Origin: Paracoccaceae bacterium | GTDB lineage: Bacteria; Pseudomonadota; Alphaproteobacteria; Rhodobacterales; Rhodobacteraceae | Direction of reading: 5' to 3' | DNA: 14,232 nt | NCBI GenBank assembly: GCA_013214715.1 | Contig: JABSSB010000155.1 | Location: 1-14,232 of the forward strand | Part shown: in pieces, positions 5,811 to 13,786 of the stretch | Position numbering within the stretch: position 1 is the first letter of the stretch | Layout: the number at the start of each line of letters is the position of its first letter | Notes under the pieces: model-generated | What the model was told of the DNA's origin: nothing | What the model saw: only the letters and a program-made list of their open reading frames with translations | Databases searched by the model: none | Made by a program: the position numbers and the translations under genes

Positions 5811-6611
5811 TCAGCGCAGCAGGGTCGCCGTGACCCACCACTCATCCTGAAGGGTGGCAATCATCTCGGCGGCCAGTTCAGCCTGATTCTGCGTTTCAAA
5901 CAGGCCAAAACAGGTCGCGCCCGACCCGCTCATTCTCGCCAGCGCAGCGCCTGCGCCGGCTAGAGCCTGAAGCGTGCCTGTGATCTCGGGCGCGATGCGT
6001 TGGGCAGGGGCTTCCAGATCATTCCGCTGCAACGCAAGCCAGTCGATCACCTCCTCAACGCCGCACGCCTCTGGCATGTCGCCAAAGCCCGGATTGTCCT
6101 TGTTGGCCAGCGCGCCAAAAACCGCAGGTGTCGGCACTTCGACACCGGGATTGACCAGAACGGCGGGCAGCGGCGGCAAGGCGATCGGGGTCAGAACCTC
6201 TCCGATACCCGACATCCGCGCGGCCTGCGCCAACATGCAGACCGGCAGATCCGCACCAAGCGGCAGGCTGTCGCCTTCAAACCCCGCGAGCCGCAGGCAG
6301 GCTGCGGCATCGGATGAGCCACCACCTATACCGCCCGCCATGGGCAGATGTTTGTCGAGCGTGAAGGCCCCGGTTATCCCGGCCAACTTCGCAGCACGCA
6401 GCACCAGATTACTGTCATCATCGGGCACGCCATCGGCGCGAGGACCGGTCACCCTCAGGCTCAGTCGCTCTGACGGCTGGACCGACAGCTGATCGCCCAC
6501 ATCGGCAAAAGCCACCAGCGAGTCGAGCAGATGATACCCATCCGCCCGCTGGCCGGTGACATGCAGCGCCAGATTGATCTTGGCCGGGGCAAAGCCGGGT
6601 TCAGCCGTCAT
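5811..6611 (-). CDS. ispE: 4-diphosphocytidyl-2-C-methyl-D-erythritol kinase
   Basis: IspE phosphorylates CDP-methylerythritol with ATP in the MEP route to isopentenyl diphosphate. The 266-residue product shows the family order: FAPAKINLALHVTGQRADGYH at the N-terminus, the GHMP-kinase phosphate loop PMAGGIGGGSSDAA (90-103), LGADLPVCM (118-126), and ARMSGSGATCFG near 225-236. It is shorter than the usual 280 or so. Between the phosphate loop and LGAD only about 14 residues remain where E. coli has about 25, an in-frame shortening in the helix after the loop. Catalytic Lys and Asp positions appear kept. The start at 6611 overlaps the end of the TPR gene by 11 bases, so the two are probably co-translated. 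It is convergent with ddsA, another isoprenoid gene. Confidence 0.93.
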   Translation of the reverse strand: MTAEPGFAPAKINLALHVTGQRADGYHLLDSLVAFADVGDQLSVQPSERLSLRVTGPRADGVPDDDSNLVLRAAKLAGITGAFTLDKHLPMAGGIGGGSSDAAACLRLAGFEGDSLPLGADLPVCMLAQAARMSGIGEVLTPIALPPLPAVLVNPGVEVPTPAVFGALANKDNPGFGDMPEACGVEEVIDWLALQRNDLEAPAQRIAPEITGTLQALAGAGAALARMSGSGATCFGLFETQNQAELAAEMIATLQDEWWVTATLLR

Positions 6612-8322
6612 CCGTCGCAACCGACAGCGGATCTGACCCCTCTTCTTCCAACACGACATCCAGCCCCACATCCAGCTTGCGGCGGATACGATCGGGGTCG
6701 GCCTCTGCATCCATGTCTTCAGGATTGATAAAGGACAGCGCTCGGCGCCATTGGAATTCCGCCTCGCGATAGCGGCCCACAGCCCAATACACATCGCCCA
6801 GATGGTCATTCACCACCGGGTCCACGGGCATCAGTTCAACCGCCTTTTCCATATGCCCAACAGCCTCATCATAGCGGCCAAGGCGATAAAGAACCCATCC
6901 CAGACTGTCGACGATATAGCCGGAATCAGGCCGGGCAGCGACCGCTTGTTCAATCATGGCCAGCGCCTCAGTCAGTTTGATGCGCTTTTCGACCAGCGAA
7001 TAGCCCAGATAGTTCAGCACCTGCGGCTGATCGGGGTTCAGCGCCAGAGCGGCGCGGAAATCGGCTTCGGCCAGCTCCCATTCGTCCATCCGCTCGTAAC
7101 AGATGCCGCGCGCATATAGCAGGAACCAACGCCCCTGCGCCCCCTCGGCGGTTTCCGCCAGCGCCCGGTCATAGGCCGCCGCCGCATCGCCATAGCGTTC
7201 CTGCTGGCGCAGCAGATCGCCCAAAGCCGTGTGGACCGAGGCCAGATCAGGATAATCACGGGACAGCCGATCCAGCACTTCGATGGCCGTATCGACCCGC
7301 CCGGCCCCGCGCAGTGCGGCAGCACGGCCCAGTTCGGCGGCATGGAAATCGGGATGATCGCGCGGCACTTGGGCGTAAGCCTCCACCGCCAGATCATATT
7401 GCCCCAGATCCTCCAGCAGATCGGCAGACAGCAGCAGAGCGTCAATGTGATCTGGGCGCAGATATTGCGCCATGCGGGCATAGATCAGCGCGTATTCATC
7501 CGAGGCCTCGCCGTTCAGCGCCTGGCTGAGGGTAAAGAACACCTCGGCCATGCCATCCTGGACCGAAGTGACATGCGTGAAGGGCAGCGTCTCTCCGTCT
7601 GCCAGCACTTCGGCCATGGCCTCCAGCGACGGATCGAACCCGCCCGCGCCAAAGGCATCCTGAAGCAATTGCAGCGCATCCTCGTTCCGGCCCAACTGCG
7701 ACAGCACTTCGGCCCGCGCCATCGCCGCACGCCGGGTCAGGACGCTCAGACCGCCAGCGGGATCTGCGAAAATCGCCTCGGCTTGCTCGTAGTCACCCAC
7801 CATCGCGAGCGCGAGCACCTTTTGAAACAAGGCAAAACTGCGCAGCCCCTCTTGGGATGCGACCGCATCAAACCGGGTCAGACCGGCCTGCACCGACCCC
7901 GCGCCGATTTCAGACCAACCCGCCAGCAGCCCATCGATCAGCGGTCCGATGCCAAACTCATCAGGGTTGCGGCTCAGCAACTCGCGGAACTCTTCGGTCT
8001 CGACCAGATGCGCAACGGTGACCATATGGGCAACTTGGCTGCGCAGGCCCATCTCTTCGATCATCTCTGCCACAGGCACGGCGCGACCGACCTCTCCCAG
8101 CGCCAGCAGGGTCAGAACCAGTTCCTCCATCAATCCCGGATTGCCGGGATCGGCCAGAAGCGCTTCGTTGAAATATTGCGCCGCCTCAGCGTAATCCGAA
8201 TTTGCCAGGGCAATGCGCCCGGCCAGATAGGCGCCCAGCGATTGCTGGGCCGTCACGGCGGCGGGGGATGCGGTGGCAAGGGCCAGCGCAACAAGCGCGG
8301 CACGCGTTAGGGAAAAGGGCAC
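6601..8322 (-). CDS. Secreted tetratricopeptide-repeat protein
   Basis: This 573-residue protein has an N-terminal signal peptide: MPF, a basic residue, a hydrophobic run of Ala/Leu/Val, and a probable cleavage after VTA at residue 25. The rest is almost entirely helical TPR repeats. The first is clear at about residues 27-60 (YAEAAQYFNEALLADPGNP). A well-conserved block follows at about 300-535, with motifs such as LAEADFRAALALNPDQPQVLNYLGYSLVE and GRYDEAVGHMEKAVEL. It is likely a periplasmic scaffold for protein contacts; no enzyme motif is visible. The start is GTG at 8322, with GGAGA seven bases upstream. Homologues commonly stand in front of ispE in this family, as here (11-base overlap). 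The specific partner is unknown. Confidence 0.88.
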   Translation of the reverse strand: MPFSLTRAALVALALATASPAAVTAQQSLGAYLAGRIALANSDYAEAAQYFNEALLADPGNPGLMEELVLTLLALGEVGRAVPVAEMIEEMGLRSQVAHMVTVAHLVETEEFRELLSRNPDEFGIGPLIDGLLAGWSEIGAGSVQAGLTRFDAVASQEGLRSFALFQKVLALAMVGDYEQAEAIFADPAGGLSVLTRRAAMARAEVLSQLGRNEDALQLLQDAFGAGGFDPSLEAMAEVLADGETLPFTHVTSVQDGMAEVFFTLSQALNGEASDEYALIYARMAQYLRPDHIDALLLSADLLEDLGQYDLAVEAYAQVPRDHPDFHAAELGRAAALRGAGRVDTAIEVLDRLSRDYPDLASVHTALGDLLRQQERYGDAAAAYDRALAETAEGAQGRWFLLYARGICYERMDEWELAEADFRAALALNPDQPQVLNYLGYSLVEKRIKLTEALAMIEQAVAARPDSGYIVDSLGWVLYRLGRYDEAVGHMEKAVELMPVDPVVNDHLGDVYWAVGRYREAEFQWRRALSFINPEDMDAEADPDRIRRKLDVGLDVVLEEEGSDPLSVATDDG

Positions 8323-8383
8323 AGGCGGTCTCCGGTCATCACTGCTGTGAGGAAAGTAGAGCGTGACAGGGCGCTGTGCAATG

Positions 8384-8409
8384 GCGCGCGGCCCTTCCAG
8401 ACCGCGCGC
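8384..8409 (-). terminator. GC-rich hairpin after the ETF-QO gene
   Basis: Perfect eight-base arms GCGCGCGG and CCGCGCGC enclose a ten-base loop. The hairpin begins six bases past the ETF-QO stop on the minus strand. There is no T-run after it, so it may be a weak or Rho-assisted terminator, or a 3'-end stabiliser that lets transcription partly continue into the TPR-ispE genes. Confidence 0.4.
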
Positions 8410-8415
8410 AATCGA

Positions 8416-10068
8416 TCACATGTTGGGGTAGTTCGGGCCGTCGCCGCCCTGCGGCGTGACCCAGTTTATGTTTTGCGACGGATCCTTGATGTCGCAGGTC
8501 TTGCAGTGCACGCAGTTCTGGAAATTGATCACAAAACGCGGTTCGCTGCCCTCTTCTTCGACGACCTCATAGACCCCGGCAGGGCAATAGCGCTGCGCCG
8601 GTTCGGCGAAACGCGGCAGGTTGACCTTGATCGGCACCGTGGGGTCCTTCAGATGCAGATGCGCTGGCTGGCTTTCCTCGTGGTTGGTCATCGAGAAACT
8701 GACATTGGTCAGACGATCAAAGCTCAGCTTGCCATCGGGCTTGGGATAGTCGATCGGCTTGTGCAGATTGGCCGGTTGCGTGGCCTCGGCATCGGTTTTG
8801 CCATGCTTGACCGTGCCAAAAAGCGAATTGCCGAAGATCGAATTGACATGCATATCAAACCCGCCCAGCACCAGCGAGGCGACAAGCCCGTATTTGGACC
8901 AGAGCGGTTTGACATTGCGGACCTTCCACAGATCCTGCCCGATCTCGCCCTCGCGCACCTCGGTTTCATAGGCGCTCAACTCATCGGCGGCGCGGCCTTC
9001 ACCGATGGCGGCATGGGCCGCTTCGGCCGCCGCGATACCGGACAGCATTGCGTTATGGTTGCCCTTGATCCGGGGCACGTTCACCATGCCCACCGAACAG
9101 CCCAACAGCGCCACACCCGGCGCGACCATCTTGGGCATGGACTGATAGCCACCTTCCGAAATCGCCCGCGCACCATACGCCACGCGCTTCCCGCCTTTCA
9201 GCAGATCGGCAACCATCGGGTGATGCTTGAAACGCTGGAATTCCATGTAAGGGTAGAGATACGGGTTCTTGTAGTTCAGATGAACCACAAACCCGACATA
9301 GACCTGATTGTTCTCGAGGTGATAGATGAACGACCCACCGCCAGCATTGCTTTCAAGAGGCCAGCCCATCGTATGCGTGACCGAGCCTTCCTTGTGTTTG
9401 GCCGGGTCGATGTCCCAGATCTCTTTCATGCCGATGCCGAATTTCTGCGGCTCTTTGCCGGCCTGCAGATCGTATTTGGCGATCACTTCCTTCGCCAGCG
9501 ACCCGCGCACACCTTCCGACAGGAAGACATATTTGCCAAGAAGTTCCATCCCCGGTTCGGTGTTCGGCCCGTAAGACCCGTCGGCTTCAAGCCCAAAGAC
9601 ACCGGCCACGACGCCCTTGACTTCGCCATTGTCACCATAGACCATTTCCGAACAGGCCATGCCGGGGAAGATCTCCACGCCAAGCTCTTCGGCCTGCTCA
9701 GCCATCCAGCGGCAAACATTACCCATCGACACGATGTAATTGCCGTGATTGTCCATCAGCGAGGGCATCGGCCAGTTCGGCACGCGGATCTGGCCCGCTT
9801 CGCCCAGCATATAGAATTTGTCCTCGGTCACAGGCGTGTTCAGCGGCGCGCCCTTTTCCTTCCAATCGGGGATCAGTTTGTCGAGCCCCACAGGGTCCAG
9901 CACCGCGCCCGACAGGATATGCGCCCCAACTTCCGAACCCTTTTCCAGCACGACCACATTGAGGTCGGCATCCAACTGCTTGAGGCGGATCGCCGCCGAC
10001 AGCCCTGCAGGGCCTGCACCGACGATCACCACATCATATTCCATCGCTTCGCGCTCAATCTCGGCCAT
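8416..10068 (-). CDS. Electron transfer flavoprotein-ubiquinone oxidoreductase
   Basis: The 550-residue product passes electrons from reduced electron transfer flavoprotein (fatty-acid and amino-acid oxidation) to ubiquinone at the inner membrane. The FAD-binding motif VVIVGAGPAG lies at residues 13-22. Further family segments are GSEVGAHILSGAVLDP, SEGVRGSLAKEV and GCSVGMVNVPRIKGNHNAM. The C-terminal 4Fe-4S domain has its four cysteines at 495, 519, 522 and 525 (YCPAGVYE, then NCVHCKTCDIKDP). Length and motifs match the normal enzyme (ETFDH/FixC-like class, full-length type). ATG 10068 is chosen because AGAGGGG (complement of 10074-10080) stands five bases upstream and the protein start fits; the open frame runs further to 10143 without support. 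It lies upstream of the TPR-ispE pair on the same strand with a 93-base gap. Confidence 0.95.
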   Translation of the reverse strand: MAEIEREAMEYDVVIVGAGPAGLSAAIRLKQLDADLNVVVLEKGSEVGAHILSGAVLDPVGLDKLIPDWKEKGAPLNTPVTEDKFYMLGEAGQIRVPNWPMPSLMDNHGNYIVSMGNVCRWMAEQAEELGVEIFPGMACSEMVYGDNGEVKGVVAGVFGLEADGSYGPNTEPGMELLGKYVFLSEGVRGSLAKEVIAKYDLQAGKEPQKFGIGMKEIWDIDPAKHKEGSVTHTMGWPLESNAGGGSFIYHLENNQVYVGFVVHLNYKNPYLYPYMEFQRFKHHPMVADLLKGGKRVAYGARAISEGGYQSMPKMVAPGVALLGCSVGMVNVPRIKGNHNAMLSGIAAAEAAHAAIGEGRAADELSAYETEVREGEIGQDLWKVRNVKPLWSKYGLVASLVLGGFDMHVNSIFGNSLFGTVKHGKTDAEATQPANLHKPIDYPKPDGKLSFDRLTNVSFSMTNHEESQPAHLHLKDPTVPIKVNLPRFAEPAQRYCPAGVYEVVEEEGSEPRFVINFQNCVHCKTCDIKDPSQNINWVTPQGGDGPNYPNM

Positions 10069-10267
10069 GGGTACCCCTCTGGTCTCAAACCTGCCGCTGC
10101 AGCGCGGCGTAACAAAGTTTCGCGACTGCCTAGCGTGCGGCAATTCATGAGGTCAATCACAACACGGCGTCACTACAACCGCCATGCGACATTTTCAGAA
10201 ATTCTTTGACCTATGCCGCTGTAATTCGCAGGGTTAGACATCGTCATAGTCACGATTGGGGGCCATT

Positions 10268-10576
10268 ATGACCGTTTCTTTGCAAGTTCTGTATCCGGTG
10301 ACCGAAGCGACCAGCTTTGATCACGACTATTACGCCACCACCCATATGGCCCTGGTGGGAGAGCATATGGGCCCACATCTGACCTCGACCCATGTGGTCA
10401 AAGGTCTGGCAGGCGGCGGGGAGGCGCCGGCTGGGTTTTATGCGATCGCCACAATGAATTTCGCCGATGAGGCCGCGATGCAGGCCGCGCTGGCCGCCGG
10501 TGGTCCGGTTCTGGCCGATATTTCCAATTACTACAACGGGCAACCGGAAATACTGGTGGGTACGGTCATCGGCTGA
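10268..10576 (+). CDS. EthD family protein
   Basis: The 102-residue protein starts MTVSLQVLYPVTEATSFDHD and continues YYATTHMALVGEHMGPHL. This is the pattern of the dimeric alpha-beta barrel EthD family (small 'polyketide-cyclase-like' ferredoxin fold, with the Y-x-x-x-H strand-helix signature). EthD was first linked to ethyl tert-butyl ether degradation, but most members have no proven function, and no such pathway genes are near. The ATG at 10268 follows a G-rich run (GGGGG, about 10258-10262). A TTG four codons upstream is the alternative start. The gene stands alone in front of greA, separated by 158 bases with GC-rich hairpins. Confidence 0.85.
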   Translation: MTVSLQVLYPVTEATSFDHDYYATTHMALVGEHMGPHLTSTHVVKGLAGGGEAPAGFYAIATMNFADEAAMQAALAAGGPVLADISNYYNGQPEILVGTVIG

Positions 10577-10580
10577 CCCT

Positions 10581-10598
10581 GCTGCCTTGCGCGGCAGC
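10581..10598 (+). terminator. Short GC-rich hairpin after the EthD gene
   Basis: Arms GCTGCC (10581-10586) and GGCAGC (10593-10598) surround a six-base loop just four bases after the EthD stop. Overlapping GC-rich alternatives continue to about 10620. No T-run follows, so termination would be weak or Rho-dependent. Confidence 0.3.
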
Positions 10599-10734
10599 CT
10601 GCCGCCGCGCTTTGCTCCGCGGTTGCGCACCACTTGCAATCCGGCCCGGCATTGGGTCAGGTAGGCCATGATTTAACGCACGTCCCGGCGGACAAGCTCT
10701 GGCGAGGCGGCTCTACGCTGAAGTGACACACCAT

Positions 10735-11205
10735 ATGGACAAAATCCCCATGACCCCGGCGGGCTTTGCCGCGCTGGAAGCTGAACTCAAGACGCTCAAG
10801 ACCATCGAGCGCCCGGCCATCATCAAGGCCATCGCCGAAGCGCGCGAACATGGTGACCTGTCGGAAAACGCCGAATATCACTCGGCGCGGGAAAAGCAGT
10901 CTTTCATCGAAGGTCGCATCAAAGAGCTTGAAGGCGTGATCAGCCTCGCCGATGTGATCGACCCGGCCAAGCTGTCGGGCAGCATCAAATTCGGCGCGCG
11001 GGTGACGTTGGTCGATGAAGATACCGATGAAGAGAAGACCTGGCAGATCGTGGGCGAGCATGAGGCCAATGTCGAAGCAGGCCTGCTGAATATCAAATCG
11101 CCCATCGCCCGCGCGCTGATCGGAAAGGATGTCGGTGACAGCGTCGAAGTCCGCACCCCCGGCGGCGACAAGGCCTATGAGGTTCTGGATATCAACTACG
11201 GCTGA
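10735..11205 (+). CDS. greA: Transcription elongation factor GreA
   Basis: GreA enters the RNA polymerase secondary channel and stimulates cleavage of backtracked transcripts. The 156-residue product has the N-terminal coiled coil with the signature AEAREHGDLSENAEYHSARE (35-54); the acidic tip residues D41 and E44 are present. The C-terminal FKBP-like domain carries SPIARALIGKDVGDSVEVRT. Length equals the usual form in this family. ATG 10735 is chosen because homologues begin M-x-KIPMT; a GTG four codons upstream is in frame but unsupported. No strong ribosome site is visible. A conserved hypothetical gene follows after 17 bases and is likely co-transcribed. Confidence 0.96.
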   Translation: MDKIPMTPAGFAALEAELKTLKTIERPAIIKAIAEAREHGDLSENAEYHSAREKQSFIEGRIKELEGVISLADVIDPAKLSGSIKFGARVTLVDEDTDEEKTWQIVGEHEANVEAGLLNIKSPIARALIGKDVGDSVEVRTPGGDKAYEVLDINYG

Positions 11206-11222
11206 TCAAAAAGGGCACACGA

Positions 11223-12242
11223 TTGTCAGAAGACAAAGCCGATCCGGTCTCACTTGACCCTTATGGCCGCAACGCCGCGCCGCGCGCGTCAGGAATAGAA
11301 GTTCTTTTGGTTCTGGTCAGCTTGGGCTGGCTGGGCCTGTGCTGGGTTCTGCTGTTCGGCGGCACGCTTGACGGGGTCGACACCACCGATGACGGGGTGA
11401 CCCTTGCCGTAATCACCTTTCTGCCGCTGGCGGTCTTGTGGCTGATGGCGCGCGCCCTGCGGCGGTTGCAGGCGCTGGAATCCGAAAACGCGCGCCTGTC
11501 CGCCGCGCTCAGCGCATTGCGCCAGAGCTTGCTCGATCAACAGCAGGCTTTGACGACCGCGCGTTCGTCACTGCCATCCTCGACCGTGCCGCCACCCGCG
11601 CCCTCCGTCGACGCGCCGCGTGCAGAGACAGCAATCTGTGCTGCGACGACGCCACAACAGACGGAGCCACAGACGCCCATGGCCACAGACGCATCAGAGG
11701 CCTCACCGGCACCTATGGCTGCGTCAGCGCAGGCAGATTTGCCGCTTGGGCAGGTGCCGATCACCGAATGGCCCCCCATGACGCTGCTTCTGCGGGCCTT
11801 GAACTTCCCGGAAGACGCGCAGGATCGCGACGGGTTTGCCGCCCTGCGCCGTGCAAAGGCCGACCCGCAACTGGCCGATCTGTTGCAGGCGGCCGAAGAC
11901 GTTCTGACCATTCTCAGTCAGGACGGTGTCTATGTGGATGATCTCTCGGTCGCGCCGCCCGATCCTGCGCTTTGGCGCGCCTTTGCGTCGGGTGAACGCG
12001 GGCATGAGCTCTCTGATCTGGGTGCCGTGCGCGATCCCGCCGCGTTGGACCGGGTCGCCCAGAGGATGCGAGAGGACATGATCTTTCGCGACGCCGCTTT
12101 GCATTTCCTGCTCCGCTTTGACAAGATGCTTGCCCGGCTCGCCCGCGATTGCCAGGATGCCGATCTCACGGCGCTCAGCACCACACGCACTGCGCGCGGC
12201 TTCATGCTTCTGGCCCGCGCGGCAGGCAGCTTTGACGGGTAG
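11223..12242 (+). CDS. Conserved membrane protein of unknown function
   Basis: The 339-residue product appears to start at TTG 11223, with AAAGGG upstream. It has two hydrophobic segments (about residues 25-46 and 60-78) joined by an acidic loop, then a coiled coil (79-112, RRLQALESENARLSAALSAL). A Pro/Ala/Thr-rich linker spans about 113-175. A compact C-terminal domain (about 181-336) contains TLLLRALNFPEDAQDRDGF, EDVLTILSQDGVYVDDL and a closing TRTARGFMLLARAAGSFD. The linker looks fast-evolving while the C-terminal domain looks constrained; I recall similar domains in other Rhodobacterales proteins annotated only as hypothetical. The expected topology places both termini in the cytoplasm. 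It lies 17 bases behind greA, suggesting shared transcription. I cannot assign a function. Confidence 0.8.
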   Translation: MSEDKADPVSLDPYGRNAAPRASGIEVLLVLVSLGWLGLCWVLLFGGTLDGVDTTDDGVTLAVITFLPLAVLWLMARALRRLQALESENARLSAALSALRQSLLDQQQALTTARSSLPSSTVPPPAPSVDAPRAETAICAATTPQQTEPQTPMATDASEASPAPMAASAQADLPLGQVPITEWPPMTLLLRALNFPEDAQDRDGFAALRRAKADPQLADLLQAAEDVLTILSQDGVYVDDLSVAPPDPALWRAFASGERGHELSDLGAVRDPAALDRVAQRMREDMIFRDAALHFLLRFDKMLARLARDCQDADLTALSTTRTARGFMLLARAAGSFDG

Positions 12243-12904
12243 TGTCACGCTCGGACATCCGCGCAGGCCCAACGCGGATTGCGCGATCCGCCGGATGAAT
12301 GGTCTGCCGCGCCTCTGTCGCTGCTTTTGGCCATTGCAAAGATGGCTGCGTCCGAAAACCTGTATGTCACGGTCCATATGACTTATGGGCGGCTTGCGCA
12401 TATCTCGATCCGTGTGATGTCAGGTGACCGGCTCAAGGTCAAACAGTCCTGCCCAGGGATGCTTGGATCGCGCCTGACCACAAGAGCATCCCAACTGCTT
12501 TGAACGTGAAAAATGCGTTCAATACCAGATATGTCGCAGATCAACTCGCCTGACAGAATCAGCCCTCCCTTGCGGCATTCGAGCTTTTGCGGCGCGGCGG
12601 CGCCCCTCTGAACAGCCCCAAGTCGACCGGTGACCCAGGTGCAGGCATCACAAGCATGGCCTTACACCGATCTGCAAGATCAAGACCGCGTGCGCATTGG
12701 ACCGAGGCCCCAAACAAGCGCCAGACAGGACCACCGCGACATCGCTCTTCTGGTCACGCTACGCAGACCCCTGATGCGCATCCCCCACCATGCAGCAAGG
12801 TCCCGATGACCTGCCCATCCGGAACCGAGACCCGTCTGCCCGCAGTTTCGGACAAGACTTTAGCCGATTGCCCCAACCGTGGCTTCTGTGTCAGGTGTAG
12901 TCTT
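12243..12904. other. 662 bases without a recognised gene
   Basis: No protein with recognisable motifs is seen on either strand. The frame of the preceding gene stays open from its stop to 12503 (86 codons, including ENLYVTVHMTYGRLAHISIR), with no ribosome site before its first ATG. The part from 12504 to 12904 has only unconvincing open frames of low-complexity appearance. Short dyads occur at 12257-12291. It may be decayed sequence, or hold the control region of the AsnC-type regulator. Confidence 0.5.
12257..12279 (+). terminator. Hairpin after the two-TM protein gene
   Basis: Arms ATCCGCG (12257-12263) and CGCGGAT (12273-12279) are perfect and lie 15 bases behind the stop. The second arm can instead pair with ATCCGC at 12286-12291, giving two mutually exclusive hairpins. 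No T-run follows. Confidence 0.35.
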
Positions 12905-13366
12905 ATGGTGACAAAACTGGATTCCATCGATCGGCAAATTCTGCGCGTGCTGCAGGAAGACGCCGCATTATCGCAGCGCGACATTGCCGAGAGAGTGGGG
13001 CTGTCGCAAAACGCCTGTTGGAGGCGGCTCAAACATCTGGGCGAAACAGGGCTCCTGAAAGGGTCCACCGCGCGCATTGACAGGCGCGCGCTCGGCCTTG
13101 ATCTGGTTGTTTTTGTCATGGTCCGAACGCGTCATCATTCGGCCGATTGGCTGCAGGCGTTTCGTCGCCACGTGCTGAGCATTCCCGAAGTGATCGACTT
13201 TCACCGGATCGGCGGCGATTTCGATTACCTGCTCAAAGTGGTCACGCAAGACATGCAAAGCTATGACCGCGTCTATCAACGTTTGATCGAGCAGGTCGAA
13301 CTGGACGGTGTCACGTCCTATTTCGCGATGGAAGCCATCGCTGAAGCGCGTCCGATCCCATTGTGA
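12905..13366 (+). CDS. AsnC/Lrp-family transcriptional regulator
   Basis: The 153-residue protein begins MVTKLDSIDRQILRVLQEDA, the usual start of Lrp-type regulators. The helix-turn-helix is at about 23-43 (SQRDIAERVGLSQNACWRRL) and the RAM effector and oligomerisation domain at about 68-145, with the segment GGDFDYLLKVVTQDMQSYDRVY. Such proteins form octamers that sense amino acids and often control a divergent transporter or catabolic gene. No such partner is recognisable here, since both flanks are gene-poor. ATG 12905 is followed at once by an in-frame GTG; AGGTG stands about eight bases upstream. The long open frame to 12587 is not coding in appearance. The specific ligand is unknown. 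Confidence 0.93.
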   Translation: MVTKLDSIDRQILRVLQEDAALSQRDIAERVGLSQNACWRRLKHLGETGLLKGSTARIDRRALGLDLVVFVMVRTRHHSADWLQAFRRHVLSIPEVIDFHRIGGDFDYLLKVVTQDMQSYDRVYQRLIEQVELDGVTSYFAMEAIAEARPIPL

Positions 13367-13786
13367 TCCTGCCCCATCACGGCGATGTGGGCAGACATAC
13401 GGACCGGAAATAGTCCGACAACACCTGATAGTCTCCAGGAGTCGCCAGACCGGGTTCAGCCCCTTACTCTGTCATGGCGGGCTCGGACATATCCAGCGCA
13501 GGCGCAGGAGCCATATCCATTGGACCGGTGGCCACGGGCAAGAGCGCGCGGACCAACTCTTCCCATTCCGCCCAACATGCTTCGGTCGGCGAAAGGACAA
13601 ACTGCTAATCGCCAAAGGCCATCTCCGCGACAGCCATGGTCATTGTCCCGACATCAGAAGGAACAACCGCCCTGCCCCTTGCCTCGGCCAGCAGCCCGGC
13701 CCTAACCCCATGCAAGGCCTATATCAGTCTGCTGGCGGGGTTAAAAACCACGTCAACTTTCAGATGAAACCGCGCGTGACCGCGCC
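13367..13786. other. 420 bases without a recognised gene
   Basis: No intact gene is seen. On the minus strand one frame (13718 down to 13464) reads like protein with plausible codons, including AVVPSDVGTMTMAVAEMAF and EEWEELVRALL-like stretches, but has a TAG at 13607-13605 and no start signal. It could be a gene remnant or chance in GC-rich DNA. A hairpin is noted separately. Confidence 0.45.
13369..13394 (+). terminator. Hairpin directly after the AsnC-type gene
   Basis: CTGCCCCATC (13369-13378) pairs with GATG-T-GGGCAG (13384-13394), with one bulged T and a five-base loop, starting three bases after the stop codon. Ten pairs make it a good stem, but no T-run follows, so it is a possible non-canonical terminator. 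Confidence 0.4.

Noticed and set aside
7231..8310. Long plus-strand open frame opposite the TPR gene
   Set aside because: It is His/Gln/Arg-rich, has no motif and mirrors a clear TPR protein.
8347..10209. 620-codon plus-strand open frame opposite ETF-QO
   Set aside because: The opposite strand encodes a full-length ETF-QO with all motifs. This frame is His/Arg-rich shadow sequence with no family features.
12587..12904. N-terminal extension of the AsnC-type regulator
   Set aside because: The added 106 residues are low-complexity Arg/Pro/Cys-rich and unlike the family, which starts at the MVTKLDSIDRQIL segment.
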